A DNA stretch of 64,000 nucleotides from Thermohalobaculum sp963822985 (GTDB taxonomy: Bacteria > Pseudomonadota > Alphaproteobacteria > Rhodobacterales > Rhodobacteraceae): the NCBI GenBank assembly GCA_963822985.1, contig CAWGJU010000010.1, forward strand, positions 62,001 through 126,000, given 5' to 3'. The notes under the pieces were generated by a model that saw only the letters and a program-made list of their open reading frames with translations, was not told the origin of the DNA and ran no database searches. Below are positions 47,946-58,660 of this stretch, piece by piece. The position numbers and the translations under genes were made by a program. Each line of letters begins with the position of its first letter. Within the stretch, counting starts at the first letter, position 1.

Positions 47946-49130
47946 GTGGACATCCACGAATACCAGGCGAAGGAGATCATGGCGGGCTTCGGCGTGCCGA
48001 TCCCGAAAGGGGGCATCGCCTACAGCCCCGAGCAGGCCGGCTATCGCGCCCGCGAGATCGGCGGCGCCCGCTGGGTCGTGAAGGCGCAGATCCATTCCGG
48101 CGGCCGCGGCGAGGCCGGCGGGGTGAAGATCTGCGACTCCGAGGAGACGATCCTCGACGCCGCCACCTTCATGCTCGGCAAATCGCTGGTGACCGGCCAG
48201 ACCGGCCCGCGCGGCCGAATCGTCGGGCGGCTCTATGTCGAGGAGGCGACCGAGATCGCCCGCGAGATCTACATCGGCCTCGTGCTGGACCGCGGCTCCG
48301 AACGCGTGATGGTCGTGGCCTCGCCCGAGGGCGGCATGGAGATCGAGCAGCTCTCGGTCGAGAAGCCCGAGTCGATCCTGCGCCTGTCGGTCGACCCGGC
48401 GCTGGGGATGCGCGAGTTCCAGGCGCGCGAGCTCGCCTTTGCGCTCGGGCTCGACGCCACCCAGGTCCCCGAGGCGGTGCGCATCCTGACCGGCGCCTAC
48501 CGCGCCTTCCGCGAGCTCGACGCCACCATGGTCGAGATCAACCCGCTGGTGGTGACCAAGGACGGCCGGCTGATCGCGCTCGACACCAAGATGAGCTTCG
48601 ACGACAACGCACTCTTCCGCCGACCGCACATCTGCGAGCTGCGCGACAAAAGCCAGGAGGATGCGCGCGAGTCGCGCGCCAACGACCAGGGGCTGGCCTA
48701 TGTCGGCCTCGACGGCAACATCGGCTGCATGGTCAATGGCGCGGGCTTGGCCATGGCGACGCTCGACATGATCAAGCTTGCCGGCGGCGAGCCCGCGAAC
48801 TTCCTCGACATCGGCGGCGGCGCCAGCCCCGAACGCGTGCTCAAGGCCTTCGAGGCGGTGCTGCTGGACCGCAAGGTCGAGGCGGTGCTGGTCAACATCT
48901 TCGCCGGCATCAACCGCTGCGACTGGGTGGCCGAAGGCGTCGTCCAGGCCTTCCGCACGCTCGACCTGAAGCTGCCGGTGGCCGTCCGCCTCGCCGGCAA
49001 CAATGTCGAGGCCGGCCGAGACATCGTCGCCCGCTCCGGCCTGCCGATCATCGTCGCCGATACGCTCGCGGACGCGGCCAAAAAGGCCGTCGCCGCCCTG
49101 CCCGCCGCCCAGCCCGCCAAGGGAGCCTGA
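47946..49130 (+). CDS. mtkA: Malate-CoA ligase beta subunit
   Basis: 394 residues. GTG at 47946 has GGGAGG five bases upstream and gives VDIHEYQAKEIMAGFGVPIP, the expected N terminus. ATP-grasp domain with WVVKAQIHSGGRGEAGGVKI and, later, MSFDDNALFRRPHICELRD; CoA-ligase half with GGEPANFLDIGGGASPERV and VNIFAGINRCDWVAEG. FDDNALFRR and INRCDWVAEG fit malate thiokinase (MtkA) better than succinyl-CoA synthetase (SucC). It pairs with mtkB three bases downstream. Makes malyl-CoA from malate, CoA and ATP in the serine cycle. Confidence 0.85.
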   Translation: MDIHEYQAKEIMAGFGVPIPKGGIAYSPEQAGYRAREIGGARWVVKAQIHSGGRGEAGGVKICDSEETILDAATFMLGKSLVTGQTGPRGRIVGRLYVEEATEIAREIYIGLVLDRGSERVMVVASPEGGMEIEQLSVEKPESILRLSVDPALGMREFQARELAFALGLDATQVPEAVRILTGAYRAFRELDATMVEINPLVVTKDGRLIALDTKMSFDDNALFRRPHICELRDKSQEDARESRANDQGLAYVGLDGNIGCMVNGAGLAMATLDMIKLAGGEPANFLDIGGGASPERVLKAFEAVLLDRKVEAVLVNIFAGINRCDWVAEGVVQAFRTLDLKLPVAVRLAGNNVEAGRDIVARSGLPIIVADTLADAAKKAVAALPAAQPAKGA

Positions 49131-49133
49131 GCC

Positions 49134-50030
<897 letters not shown>

Positions 50031-50040
50031 CGCGGCGCGC

Positions 50041-50063
50041 GCGATCGGCGGCATGCCGATCGC
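50041..50063. terminator. Hairpin between convergent mtkB and hemA
   Basis: GCGATCGGC-GGCAT-GCCGATCGC, a 9-bp perfect stem in the 93-base gap between two convergent genes; could serve both directions. Confidence 0.5.
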
Positions 50064-50123
50064 CGCAGGACAGCGGGAGCCGGGCTCCGGGCCCAGGCCT
50101 GCGCGACCGGGCCGTCCTTTGGC

Positions 50124-51338
50124 TCAGGCGACGGCGCGCGACAGCGCGCAGCGCGACCAGAGGCGGCCGAGCGCGCCGACCAGGTGCTCGATGTCGGCGT
50201 CCGAGTGCAGCGGGCCCGGCGTGATGCGCAGCCGCTCGGTGCCCTTGGGCACGGTCGGGTAGTTGATCGGCTGGATGTAGATGCCGTCCTCCTCCAGCAG
50301 GATGTCTGACAGCATCTTGCACTTGACCGGGTCGCCGACCATCACCGGCACGATGTGGCTGGGGTTCGCCTTGTGCGGGATGCCGAGCGCATCCAGCCGC
50401 GTGCGCAAGCGCGTCACCGCCCGACGCTGGCGCGCCCGCTCGATGTCGCTGCCCTTCAGGTGCCGAACGGCCGTCAGGGCGCCGGCCGCCACCGCCGGCG
50501 GCAGCGCGGTGGTGAAGATAAAGCCGCTGGAAAAGCTGCGCACGAAGTCGCACATCGCGGCCGAGCCGGCGATATAGCCGCCCATCGTGCCGAACGCCTT
50601 GGCCAGCGTCCCCTCGATCACCGTGATCCGGTCCATCAGCCCCTCGCGCTCGGCGATGCCGCCGCCGCGCGGGCCGTACATGCCGACCGCGTGCACTTCG
50701 TCGAGATAGGTCATGGCGCCGTGCTTCTCGGCGACGTCGCAGATCTCGGCCATCGGCGCGATGTCGCCGTCCATGGAATAGACCGACTCGAAGGCGATCA
50801 GCTTCGGACGCCCCGGCTCGATCCCGGCCAGCTGGCGGTCGAGGTCCTCGACGTCGTTGTGCTTCCAGATCCGCTTCTCGGCCCGGCTGTGCCGGATGCC
50901 CTCGATCATGCTGGCGTGGTTGAGCGCGTCCGAGAGGATGACGCAGCCCGGCAGCCGGGCGCCGAGCGTCCCCAGCGCTGCGAAATTCGAGACATAGCCG
51001 CTGGTGAACAGCAGCGCCGCCTCCTTGCCGTGCAGCTCGGCCAGCTCCTCCTCCAGCAGCACGTGGTGGTGGTTCGTGCCCGAGATGTTGCGCGTGCCGC
51101 CGGCACCGGCGCCGCAGGTCTCGATCGCCTCGATCATCGCCGCCCGGACGCCAGGGTGCTGGCCCATGCCGAGATAGTCGTTCGAGCACCAGACGGTGAC
51201 GTCGCGCGGGCCTCCCGGGTGATGATGCCGGGCGCGCGGATAGGCGCCGGCCTTGCGCTCGAGATCGGCGAAGACACGATAGTTGCCCTCCCGCCGGAGC
51301 GCCGCCAGGCCGTCGCGGAAAAAGCTCTCATAGTCCAT
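50124..51338 (-). CDS. hemA: 5-aminolevulinate synthase
   Basis: 404 residues, intact: the C4-pathway enzyme joining glycine and succinyl-CoA. PLP lysine Lys247 in TLAKAFGTMGGYIAG; substrate segments CSNDYLGMGQHPGVRAAMIE, GTRNISGTNHHHVLLEEELA and LSDALNHASMIEGIRHSRAE. Last gene of the superoperon, 12 bases after puhE. It feeds tetrapyrrole synthesis and is likely one of several hemA copies or the pigment-dedicated one. Confidence 0.95.
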   Translation of the reverse strand: MDYESFFRDGLAALRREGNYRVFADLERKAGAYPRARHHHPGGPRDVTVWCSNDYLGMGQHPGVRAAMIEAIETCGAGAGGTRNISGTNHHHVLLEEELAELHGKEAALLFTSGYVSNFAALGTLGARLPGCVILSDALNHASMIEGIRHSRAEKRIWKHNDVEDLDRQLAGIEPGRPKLIAFESVYSMDGDIAPMAEICDVAEKHGAMTYLDEVHAVGMYGPRGGGIAEREGLMDRITVIEGTLAKAFGTMGGYIAGSAAMCDFVRSFSSGFIFTTALPPAVAAGALTAVRHLKGSDIERARQRRAVTRLRTRLDALGIPHKANPSHIVPVMVGDPVKCKMLSDILLEEDGIYIQPINYPTVPKGTERLRITPGPLHSDADIEHLVGALGRLWSRCALSRAVA

Positions 51339-51350
51339 CGCGGTCTCCCT

Positions 51351-52137
51351 TCAGTCGATGGCATGCGGGACGGCCGGGTCCGCCGTCGCGCGTTTCGGTG
51401 TGATCCAGGCCCAGAGCGCCGTATCGCGGACGGGCAACATCATAAGCCAGTGCTCTATCAAGGCGAGTGCCGTCAGTGCCGCAAGGAGCACGAAGCCGGT
51501 TTGCGCGCCCGAGCCGGCCGGCGCCGCATAGGCGCGCTCGACCCAGCAGCCGACGGCGAAGGTCAACGCCGTCGCCGAGACCGGGAACAGCAGGTTCATG
51601 CGGGCCCGTGGCGAAATAGGTCCGCAGATGGGCGACCTGCGGCGGGCAGCATGTCGTCCGACAGGTTCGGCACGCCCAGGAAGACGTTCAGCTTGGCGCT
51701 GATGCGCGCCCCGAACAGCACCAGGAAAGTCCAGAGCCCGGTCTGGTTGGCGTGCCCATGACCGATCGCGAGGATGGCCAGGGTCGCCGCCGCAGCGCGA
51801 GCTCGTGATGCGACACCGCGCTCCAGGCGGCGCGGAACCGGCGCCAGCCGCGGGCGCCCGGCGGGCATGGCGCGCGGTTCGGCCCGGTGATGACGCCGGC
51901 CAAGAACGCGAGCTCCAGCCAACCCCAGAGGGCGATCGCCGAGGTGAAGCCGACGAAGGCCCCGGCGACCGACTCGTCGCCGCCAGACCGGCCGAGCACG
52001 ACCAGGGCCAGCACGGCAAGCGGCGCCGTCAGCGCCACCGTCCAGCGATGGCCACGCTGCGACACCGCCCAGATGATCGCGCCCGTGGAGAACCACCAGA
52101 GGAAGAGCGCGTAGAGGACGGCCAGCGTCAGGGGCAT
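51351..52137 (-). CDS. puhE: PuhE-like photosynthetic complex assembly membrane protein (DUF3623)
   Basis: About 262 residues with six or seven hydrophobic segments (LAVLYALFLWWFSTGAIIW at the start; LLFPVSATALTFAVGCWVE later). Conserved GHGHANQTGLWTFLVLFGAR and SAKLNVFLGVPNLSDDMLP are typical of the family. Frame breaks near 51800 and 51640. It lies 111 bases after acsF, a gap with a GC-rich hairpin, and before hemA. Confidence 0.82.
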
Positions 52138-52248
52138 GGCACCCCCCTCCCCACTCCTTCCCCCGAGGGGCGAGGGGGCTGCGGCGCGCCCGGTCCTGCC
52201 GGCGCGCCGATGGACCTGCCGCGGCAGGCCTATGCCGGCATGGGTTTC

Positions 52249-53330
52249 TCACCACACGGGCTGCAGGCGGCTCGATTCGGGCGCGACGTTCGCCTTCACC
52301 GGCATGCAGGTAGAGCCCGGCGAAGGTCAGCCCGGCGCGCGCGCCGAGCCCCATGCGGCGCAGCCAGCCGAGGGCGCCGCCCTGCCGCCTGGCCTCGTCC
52401 ATCGCGGTCGAGATCCGCGTCAGGCGGTCGCAGCCGCGCCTTGAAGCCAGGATTGTCGAGGTCGAGCTCGATCGGGAACACCTGGCGCGAGATCTCGCTC
52501 GTCAGACGCAGCACCTGCATGTCGTACCAGTCGATGTCGACGCCCAGCGCCTTGTGGAAGGCCGGCCGGGCATGGTCGCGGACATACATCGTCGCGAAAA
52601 CCGCGCAGAGGAAGAAGCGGATCCAGTAGCGGTTATGCCCCTGCAGGCACTTGCCGTCCGCCCGCATCAGCAGGGCGAAGGCCTCGCCATGGCTGAACTC
52701 GTCATTGCACCACTCCTTGAACCACTTGAAGATCGGGTGGAACCGCTGCTCGGGGTTGCGCTCGAGGTGCCGGAAGATGGTGATGTAGCGGGCGTAGCCG
52801 ATCTTCTCGCTGAGATAGGTCGCGTAGTAGATGAACTTGGGCCGGAAGTAGGTGTACTTCTTGGTCTTGGTCAGGAAGCCGAGGTTCACGCCGATCCCGG
52901 CCTCCTTCAGCGCGTCGTTGATGAAGCCGGCATGGCGCGCCTCGTCGCGGCTCATATAGCCGAACAGCTCGCAGATGTCGGGGTTGTTGCCGCGCCGCTT
53001 CATCTCCTTGTAGAGCACGCAGCCCGAGAACTCGGCGGTCAGCGAGCTGACGAGGAAGTCGATGAGCTCCTTCTTCAGCTCGGGCTCCATGCCCTCCCAG
53101 TCGATGGCGTCCCACTCGGCCGTCTTCTTGAAGTGGCTCTTGTTCGGGTCGGACTTCATCCGCGCCAGCAGCTCGTCCCATTCGCGGCGGACGGGCGTGA
53201 CGTCGAGCCGGTCCATCTCGTCGAAATCGGTCGTGTAGAAGCGCGGCGCCAGCATGGTCGTCTCTTGCGCCATGCGGGTCGTCTCGTTCGGGCCCGCGAC
53301 CTGGGCGCCGATGTCGGTGTGCGCGTTCAT
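52249..53330 (-). CDS. acsF: Aerobic magnesium-protoporphyrin IX monomethyl ester cyclase
   Basis: About 360 residues. Diiron oxidase: EFSGCVLYKEMKRRGNNPDI, SRDEARHAGFINDALKEAG (EARH) and CNDEFSHGEAFALLM supply the Glu/His ligands. The C terminus, MPVKANVAPESSRLQPVW after two frame breaks (near 52440 and 52310), is the usual end. Uses O2 to form the isocyclic ring, so bacteriochlorophyll can be made aerobically. Its ATG overlaps the stop of the small upstream gene by four bases. Confidence 0.93.
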
Positions 53331-53628
53331 AGCCGCACCTCCTCGGAGAAGCTGAATTCGCAGAGCTCCATGAACTCGAAATCGCCGGTCGGCCCGGGTC
53401 CACAGCCGCTCGAGCCAGGTCGCGCGGGTGATCGTCGCCGTGCGCTCCTCGCGCACCACCTCGCCATAGGCGGCGACCACGGGCGCGCCATGCACCAGCA
53501 CCTCGTCGCCGGGATGGACCACCGAACGGTCGTCGAAGCGCACATGCGCGTGCAGGCTCTCGAAGGTGTGGCTGACCTCCACCGTGCACGGCGCCTCGAC
53601 GCGCTGTCGTCTTGAGCAGATTGATCAT
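53327..53628 (-). CDS. Conserved small protein between puhC and acsF
   Basis: About 100 residues. Starts MINLLKTTAR, continues after a frame break near 53590 as VSHTFESLHAHVRFDDRSVV and HPGDEVLVHGAPVVAAYGEV, and ends after another near 53390 with GDFEFMELCEFSFSEEVRL. A gene of this size with an MELCEFSFSE end is regularly found here in alphaproteobacterial photosynthesis clusters. Function unknown; position suggests a role in RC assembly or with AcsF. Confidence 0.7.
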
Positions 53629-54100
53629 GGGCGGTCTCCCTCCTGCCTTGATCCAGATCAGTTCCAGAAGCCGGGCGAAGGCCTCCAGGTTGTCCGGGCC
53701 GAAGCCCTGCAGCTCGACCCGCCAGCCAGTGGACGGGTCGATGAGGCTCAGCCGGCCGTCCTGCCCAGCGCACCAGGCGCACGGGCAGGTCGCCGGTCAG
53801 GCCGTTCTTCATGCGCTCGCGGCTCAGCGCGCGGTCGACGCCGGCGATGAAGCCGGCGCCCCAGCGGGTCGAGCTCGGCGACCACGCGCGCCGCTCTCGG
53901 CGTCGGTCACGCGCACGCCGCCATCGGCGTCGCGGACGATCACGAGTGCCCGCTCGGCAGCGGGCACGGAGATGGGTGGCATCGCGACGAGCGGCGCCCC
54001 GGTCAGCCGTGCCGCGCCGATCGACAGGATGGCGCCGACGATCAGCACGGCGGCGGCCGCGCAGCACGACCGGCGGCAGGTTCGCGGAATGCTGCGGCAT
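53625..54100 (-). CDS. puhC: PuhC-like assembly protein, canonical copy (frameshifted)
   Basis: About 158 residues. MPQHSANLPPVVLRG then, after a frame change, a membrane helix AAAVLIVGAILSIGAARLTG, and a periplasmic domain with RALVIVRDADGGVRVTDAES, FIAGVDRALSRERMKNGLTG and WRVELQGFGPDNLEAFARLL. At least four indels. An alternative start is ATG 54111. Compare with the intact second copy at 41503-41952, which lacks the ALSRERMKNG segment. Confidence 0.75.
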
Positions 54101-54115
54101 GGCGCGGCCATGGCG

Positions 54116-54784
54116 CTACTCCGCCGCGATGGCGACGGGGGCGCCCGCGGCGGCGGGGCCGGCAGAGACGCGCCCGGCGAGACGCTCGGCCTCGTCCGCT
54201 CGCATCGCCTCGGCCAGCAGCGCGGCGACCCCCGCCGCATCGCGGATCGCGCGCAGCGCCGGCTGCGGCCGCGCCGATGTGCCACGGCCGGCACATGCGG
54301 CCACAGCATCAGCTAGGCCAGCTTGCTCCCGCCGGTCAGCGTCGAGCGCGATGTCGCCGCTGCCGTCCTTGTGCCGCGCCAGATCAGCGGAGCCGATGCA
54401 GCGGTAGGGCAGGTTCACCGTCACACGGCAGCGCCACGCCGATCCGCAGGCGACGCGCTTGTCGGTGATCGTGTAGACGGTCGCCCGCGCCATCGCCCAG
54501 GCCAGCAGCGCCAGCACCCCGACGCACGACCGAGCCCCAGCGCCAGCAGCCAGCTGGCCGCCGCAGAGCGCCTCGGCCACGCCGTCGCCTGCGGCCCAGC
54601 GCCGCGCCACCACGCCAGAGCGCCAGCAGGCCGAAATACGAGGCCGACCAGCCCGGCAGGCAGGGCGCGGCGCGCCAGCAGCCCGCCAGTCGGGCGCGCC
54701 CTGCCAGAGCATGCGCTCGCCCGCCGGCAGCAGCTCGGGCAGGCCGCGCACCGGCTCGACGGTGAAGTCGTCGTCCTCGGTCAC
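54116..54784 (-). CDS. puhB: PuhB-like assembly protein, canonical copy (frameshifted)
   Basis: About 222 residues; GTG start at 54784 overlaps the puhA stop (GTGA). DDFTVEPVRGLPELLPAGER and MLWQGAPDWRA open the protein; the PH-like domain has AMARATVYTITDKRVACGSA, and after it NLPYRCIGSADLARHKDGSG. Several indels in the first half and after GDIALD. Confidence 0.82.
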   Translation of the reverse strand: MTEDDDFTVEPVRGLPELLPAGERMLWQGAPDWRAAGAPRPACRAGRPRISACWRSGVVARRWAAGDGVAEALCGGQLAAGAGARSCVGVLALLAWAMARATVYTITDKRVACGSAWRCRVTVNLPYRCIGSADLARHKDGSGDIALDADRREQAGLADAVAACAGRGTSARPQPALRAIRDAAGVAALLAEAMRADEAERLAGRVSAGPAAAGAPVAIAAE

Positions 54785-55551
54785 AGCAGCGGCTCCTGCC
54801 GGTCGGCGCTGGCATAGAGCTTGCCGCCGCAATAATAGGCGCTGATCTTCTCCTCCTCGAGCAGGGTGATCTCGTCCGTCGACTTGGTCTGCGGCACGTC
54901 GGCGAAGTGCTGGGCGTAGAGCGCGTCGATCTCGCACATGCCGGCCGGCGACCTTGACGAGGCCCATCGGCGCCAGCCGCGATGCCGGCGTCGCCGAGGT
55001 CGATCTCGACATAGCGGACGCAGTGCTCGGGCCGGTCGATCCAGAGGTCGTTGATCGTGCCGACGATCTGCTCGTCGCCGGCGACGACGGGCCAGCCGCG
55101 CGGATCCTTGCGCCGGCCGACAACGCGAGAAATCGGTCGCCACCCGCATCGGCACGATCTTGGGCCGGCCGTGCAGGTCGAGGTCCGGATGATCGGCGCG
55201 CTCGGCCCAGGCGGCCGGGCCGACGCCGTCGACCAGCGGGTTGCCGGTCGGCACCAGGGCCGAGCCGATGCTGCCGTCCGAGCGGCTCGGCGGCGAACTC
55301 GCCGGGTGTCGCGGCTTGCCGATCGTCGACCTCGCCGCTGGCCATGCGGCAGCAGGAACTTCTTACGGTCGCGCGGCACCGGCGCCGGACCGACGTTGAG
55401 CGGCTTGCCCGTGACCTCCGAGATCGAGCGGATAGCCCTCGCGCATGTTCTCGCGCTGCAGATAGATGATCAGCAGGCGAAGAAGATCCAGAAGGCGTAG
55501 AGCGCGACCAGCGCGAGGTCGACATTGCCGAAGATCTTCACCGTACTGCAT
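54781..55551 (-). CDS. puhA: Photosynthetic reaction centre H subunit, canonical copy (frameshifted)
   Basis: About 256 residues. After one indel at residue 5 it reads FGNVDLALVALYAFWIFFAC and IIYLQRENMREGYPLD, the typical PuhA membrane helix and junction. PRC-barrel: RKDPRGWPVVAGDEQIVGTI, CVRYVEIDLGDAGIA and the end DEITLLEEEKISAYYCGGKL. Multiple indels (near 55530, 55480, 55390, 55290, 55130 and 54960). It follows lhaA by 11 bases, the normal alphaproteobacterial place. Confidence 0.88.
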
Positions 55552-55562
55552 TGGGCCCTCCT

Positions 55563-57011
55563 TCAGGTCGGGAACTCGGCGAGGCCGAACTTCGGCGGGG
55601 CGGAACGGTGCGCGGCCGCGGCGGACCAGCGGCCCGATGGCGACGAGCGCGGCGAAGAGCAGCGCGATCTCGAGGTGGTAGACGACCGAATAGCCGACAT
55701 GGCCGGGCTGGTCAGCGCCGGGCCGAGCGCGCCCGCCTCGGCGAAGTGCGCGACGCCGTCGCGGATGCCGCCGCCGAGCGCGACGCCCAGCCCCGCCGCC
55801 GTCGCCTGCGCCGCGCCCCAGGCGCCAAGCGCGAGGCCCGAGGCGCCGGAGCCTGGCGCGCCATCGCCATGGCCGCCGTCAGCGTGCCGACGGCGAAGAG
55901 CCCGCCGCCAAAGCCGATCAGCGCGCGCCGGCGCGGAAGAGCGCGGCCGAGCCCAGCGGCTCGGCGAAGATCACGGCCGCGAAGGCGACGATGCCGACCA
56001 GCGCGCCCCAGGCGGCCAGCAGGCAGGCGTCGGTGCCGCCGGCGAGCCGCCGCGCCGCCAGCGCGAAACCGGCCAGCGAGCCCGCGGCCCACAGCGCCGT
56101 CAGCAGGGTCGTGGCGCCGACGCCGAGCGACAGCACCTCGCCGCCATAGGGCTCGAGCAGTATGTCCTGCATGGCGAAGCCCGCAGTGCCGAGCATGACG
56201 GCCGCGAGCAGCCGGCCGGCGCGCCCGCCAGCCAGGAAGTCGGCCCAGGCGGCGCGGAACGGCGGCGGCGGCGCGGCGCGCTGCCGCATCGCTCGATCGG
56301 CACCAGCGCCTCCTGCTTCCAGAGCGCGACGAGGTTCAGCACCATGGTCGCCAGCCGCGGCGCCCTGGACGACCTGGATCAGCCTCAGCTGGCTGAAGTC
56401 GGCGAGCAGCCAGCCGAACAGCGCCGCGCTGGCGCGCCATGCCCACCAGCAGCATGACGTAGAGCAGCGCCACGACGCGCGGCCGCGTCTCGTCGTCGGC
56501 CAGGTCGGTCGCGAGCGCCAGCCCGGCCGTCTGCGTCGTGTGCATGCCGGCGCCGGTCAGCAGGAAGGCGAGCCGCGGCGGCGGCGGGTCCCATCCAGCG
56601 CGGGCCCGTTATGGTCGCCGCTACAGCACGATCAGCGCGAAGGGCATGATGGCCAGCCCGCCGAACTGCAGCAGCGTGCCGAACCAGATATAGGGCACGC
56701 GCCGCCAGCCGATCGCCGAGCGGTGGTTGTCGGAGCGGAAGCCGAGCAGCGCGCGGAACGGCGCGATCAGCACCGGCAGCGCCGCCATCAGCGGCGACCA
56801 GCGCCGCCGAGACGCCGAGCTCGACGATCATCACGCGGTTGAGCGTGCCGAGCAGCAGCACCATCGCCATGCCGACCGAGACCTGGAACAGCGACAGCCG
56901 CAGCAGCCGCGGCAGCGGCAGGCCGGGGCTCGCCGCGTCGGCGAAGGGCAGAAGCTGGCGCCCGACGAGCTTCCAGACGCTGGCGACCCGCCCTGTCCTC
57001 ATGGCGCTCAT
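55563..57011 (-). CDS. lhaA: LhaA/PucC-type light-harvesting assembly protein (MFS family, frameshifted)
   Basis: About 482 residues, polytopic with about 12 helices. The start MSAMRTGRVASVWKLVGRQL then LPFADAASPGLPLPRLLRLS, and FQVSVGMAMVLLLGTLNRVM. The next loop is RSDNHRSAIGWRRVPYIWFG in another frame, a hallmark of this family; the end is FGLAEFPT. Many indels. It promotes LH1 assembly in Rhodobacter, so an LH1 antenna is expected in this organism even though pufBA is not in the window. ATG overlaps the bchM stop. Confidence 0.88.
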
Positions 57012-57720
57012 GCCCGGCGCGCCTCCATCGCCTGGCTGATGTAGAAGCCGCCGGCAATCCGATGGGCCGGCGACCGCCTGCCAGCCGGCGAGGGCCGGCG
57101 CGCGCGCGGCCAGCCGGACCAGCGTCGCCGGGCGCACCGGACGGATCGCCGGCGAGCGGTCGCCGCGCGGGAAGAGCTTGCCCGCCGCGTGCATCGCGCT
57201 CAGCAGCGGCGTGCGCGGCGCGACGGTGAACAGGATCGACGCCTTCGTCCGGGCCGCCAGCCCGGCCAGCGCCGCGCACGATGTCCGGCGCCGCGTAGTG
57301 GATCAGGCTGTCCATCGCCACGACGTGATCGAAGCGGCCGAGGCCCGCGTCGAGCATGTCGGCCGGCGCGGAACTCGATCCGATGCGCCAGCCCGTCGGG
57401 CATCCGCGTCCGGGCGATGCGCCAGCAGCCGGGGCGAGAGGTCGACGCCGACCACCTCGGCCCCGCGCTGGGCCAGCGCCGCCGAAAGCTGCGCCCGATG
57501 CCGCAGCCGGCGTCGAGCACGCGCGCGCGCCGCTGAGATCATCGGGCAAGCCGCGCCAGCAGCGCCGCGCGCATGCGGTCGCGCCCGGCGCGCACCGTGG
57601 CGCGGATGCGGCTGACCGGCGCGTCCGAGGTCAGCCGCGCCCAGGCTCTCGGCCGCCGTGCGGTCGAAATACGCCTCGAGCGCCGCGCGGGTGCGCAGAT
57701 AGCTTGGCGGCCTGTTCCAT
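57008..57720 (-). CDS. bchM: Magnesium-protoporphyrin O-methyltransferase (frameshifted)
   Basis: About 237 residues. SAM-binding motif I in ARVLDAGCGIGRSF and the C-terminal GGFYISQAMEARRA are typical BchM. The start MEQAAKLS overlaps the bchL stop. Indels near 57690, 57620, 57540, 57480, 57420, 57280 and 57060. Methylates the C13 propionate before the cyclase step. Confidence 0.9.
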
Positions 57721-58651
57721 CAGTCGAATCCCAGCAGCTCGAAGATGTCGCGGTCTTCCATCGGCGCCGGCGCCAGCGGCTCGGTGCCGGCCCAGAGCGT
57801 CTCCGGCCAGCCGCAGATATTCCTTCTGCACGGCGACGACGTCAGGCTCGTCGCCTCCATCTCGAACAGCGTGCACTTCTTCAGGCGCGAGCGGCGGATG
57901 GCGTCGAGGTCGGGCAAATGCGCGATCCGCGCGAAAGCCGACCGCGGTCGCAATAGCGGTCGACCTGCGTCGGTCTCGCGGCTGCGGTTGGCGATGCAGC
58001 CCGCAAGCCGCACGGGATAGTTCTTCGACTTGGCCTGCACCGCCGCGACGATGCGGTTCATCGCATAGATCGAGTCGAAATCGTTGGCGGTGACGATCAC
58101 CGCCCGGTCCGCGTGCTGCAGCGGCGCCGCGAACCCGCCGCAGACCACATCGCCGAGCACGTCGAAGATCACGACGTCCGTGTCCTCGAGCAGGTGGTGC
58201 TCCTTCAGCAGCTTCACCGTCTGGCCGACGACATAGCCGCCGCAGCCGGTGCCGGCCGGCGGCCCGCCCGCCTCGACGCACATCACGCCGTTATAGCCGG
58301 CGTGGACGAAGTCCTCGGGCCGCAGCTCCTCGGCGTGGAAGTCGACGCCCTTCAGCGTGTCGATGACGGTCGGGATCAGCTTCTTGGTCAGCGTGAAGGT
58401 CGAGTCGTGCTTGGGGTCGCAGCCGATCTGCAGCACCCGCTTGCCCAGATGGAGAACGCCGCCGACAGGTTCGACGACGTCGTCGACTTGCCGATCCCGC
58501 CCTTGCCGTAGACCGAGAAGACCTTGGCGGTGTCGATCTTCAGGCTCGGGTCCATGCGGACCTGCACGCTGCCCTCGCCATCTTCGCGCGGATTGGCGCG
58601 CAGCTTGGGCGGTTGCCCGCGGTCGGGGGACCGGTCGTCAAGGGGGCTCAT
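57720..58651 (-). CDS. bchL: Dark-operative protochlorophyllide reductase, iron protein L (frameshifted)
   Basis: About 310 residues. P-loop YGKGGIGKSTTSSN, and the two [4Fe-4S] cysteines in VCVEAGGPPAGTGCGGY-like MCVEAGGPPAGTGCGGYVV and in VLGDVVCGGFAAPLQ. Nitrogenase-iron-protein-like ATPase that feeds electrons to BchN-BchB. Indels near 58455, 57945 and 57810. Confidence 0.93.
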
Positions 58652-58660
58652 CGCACTCTC

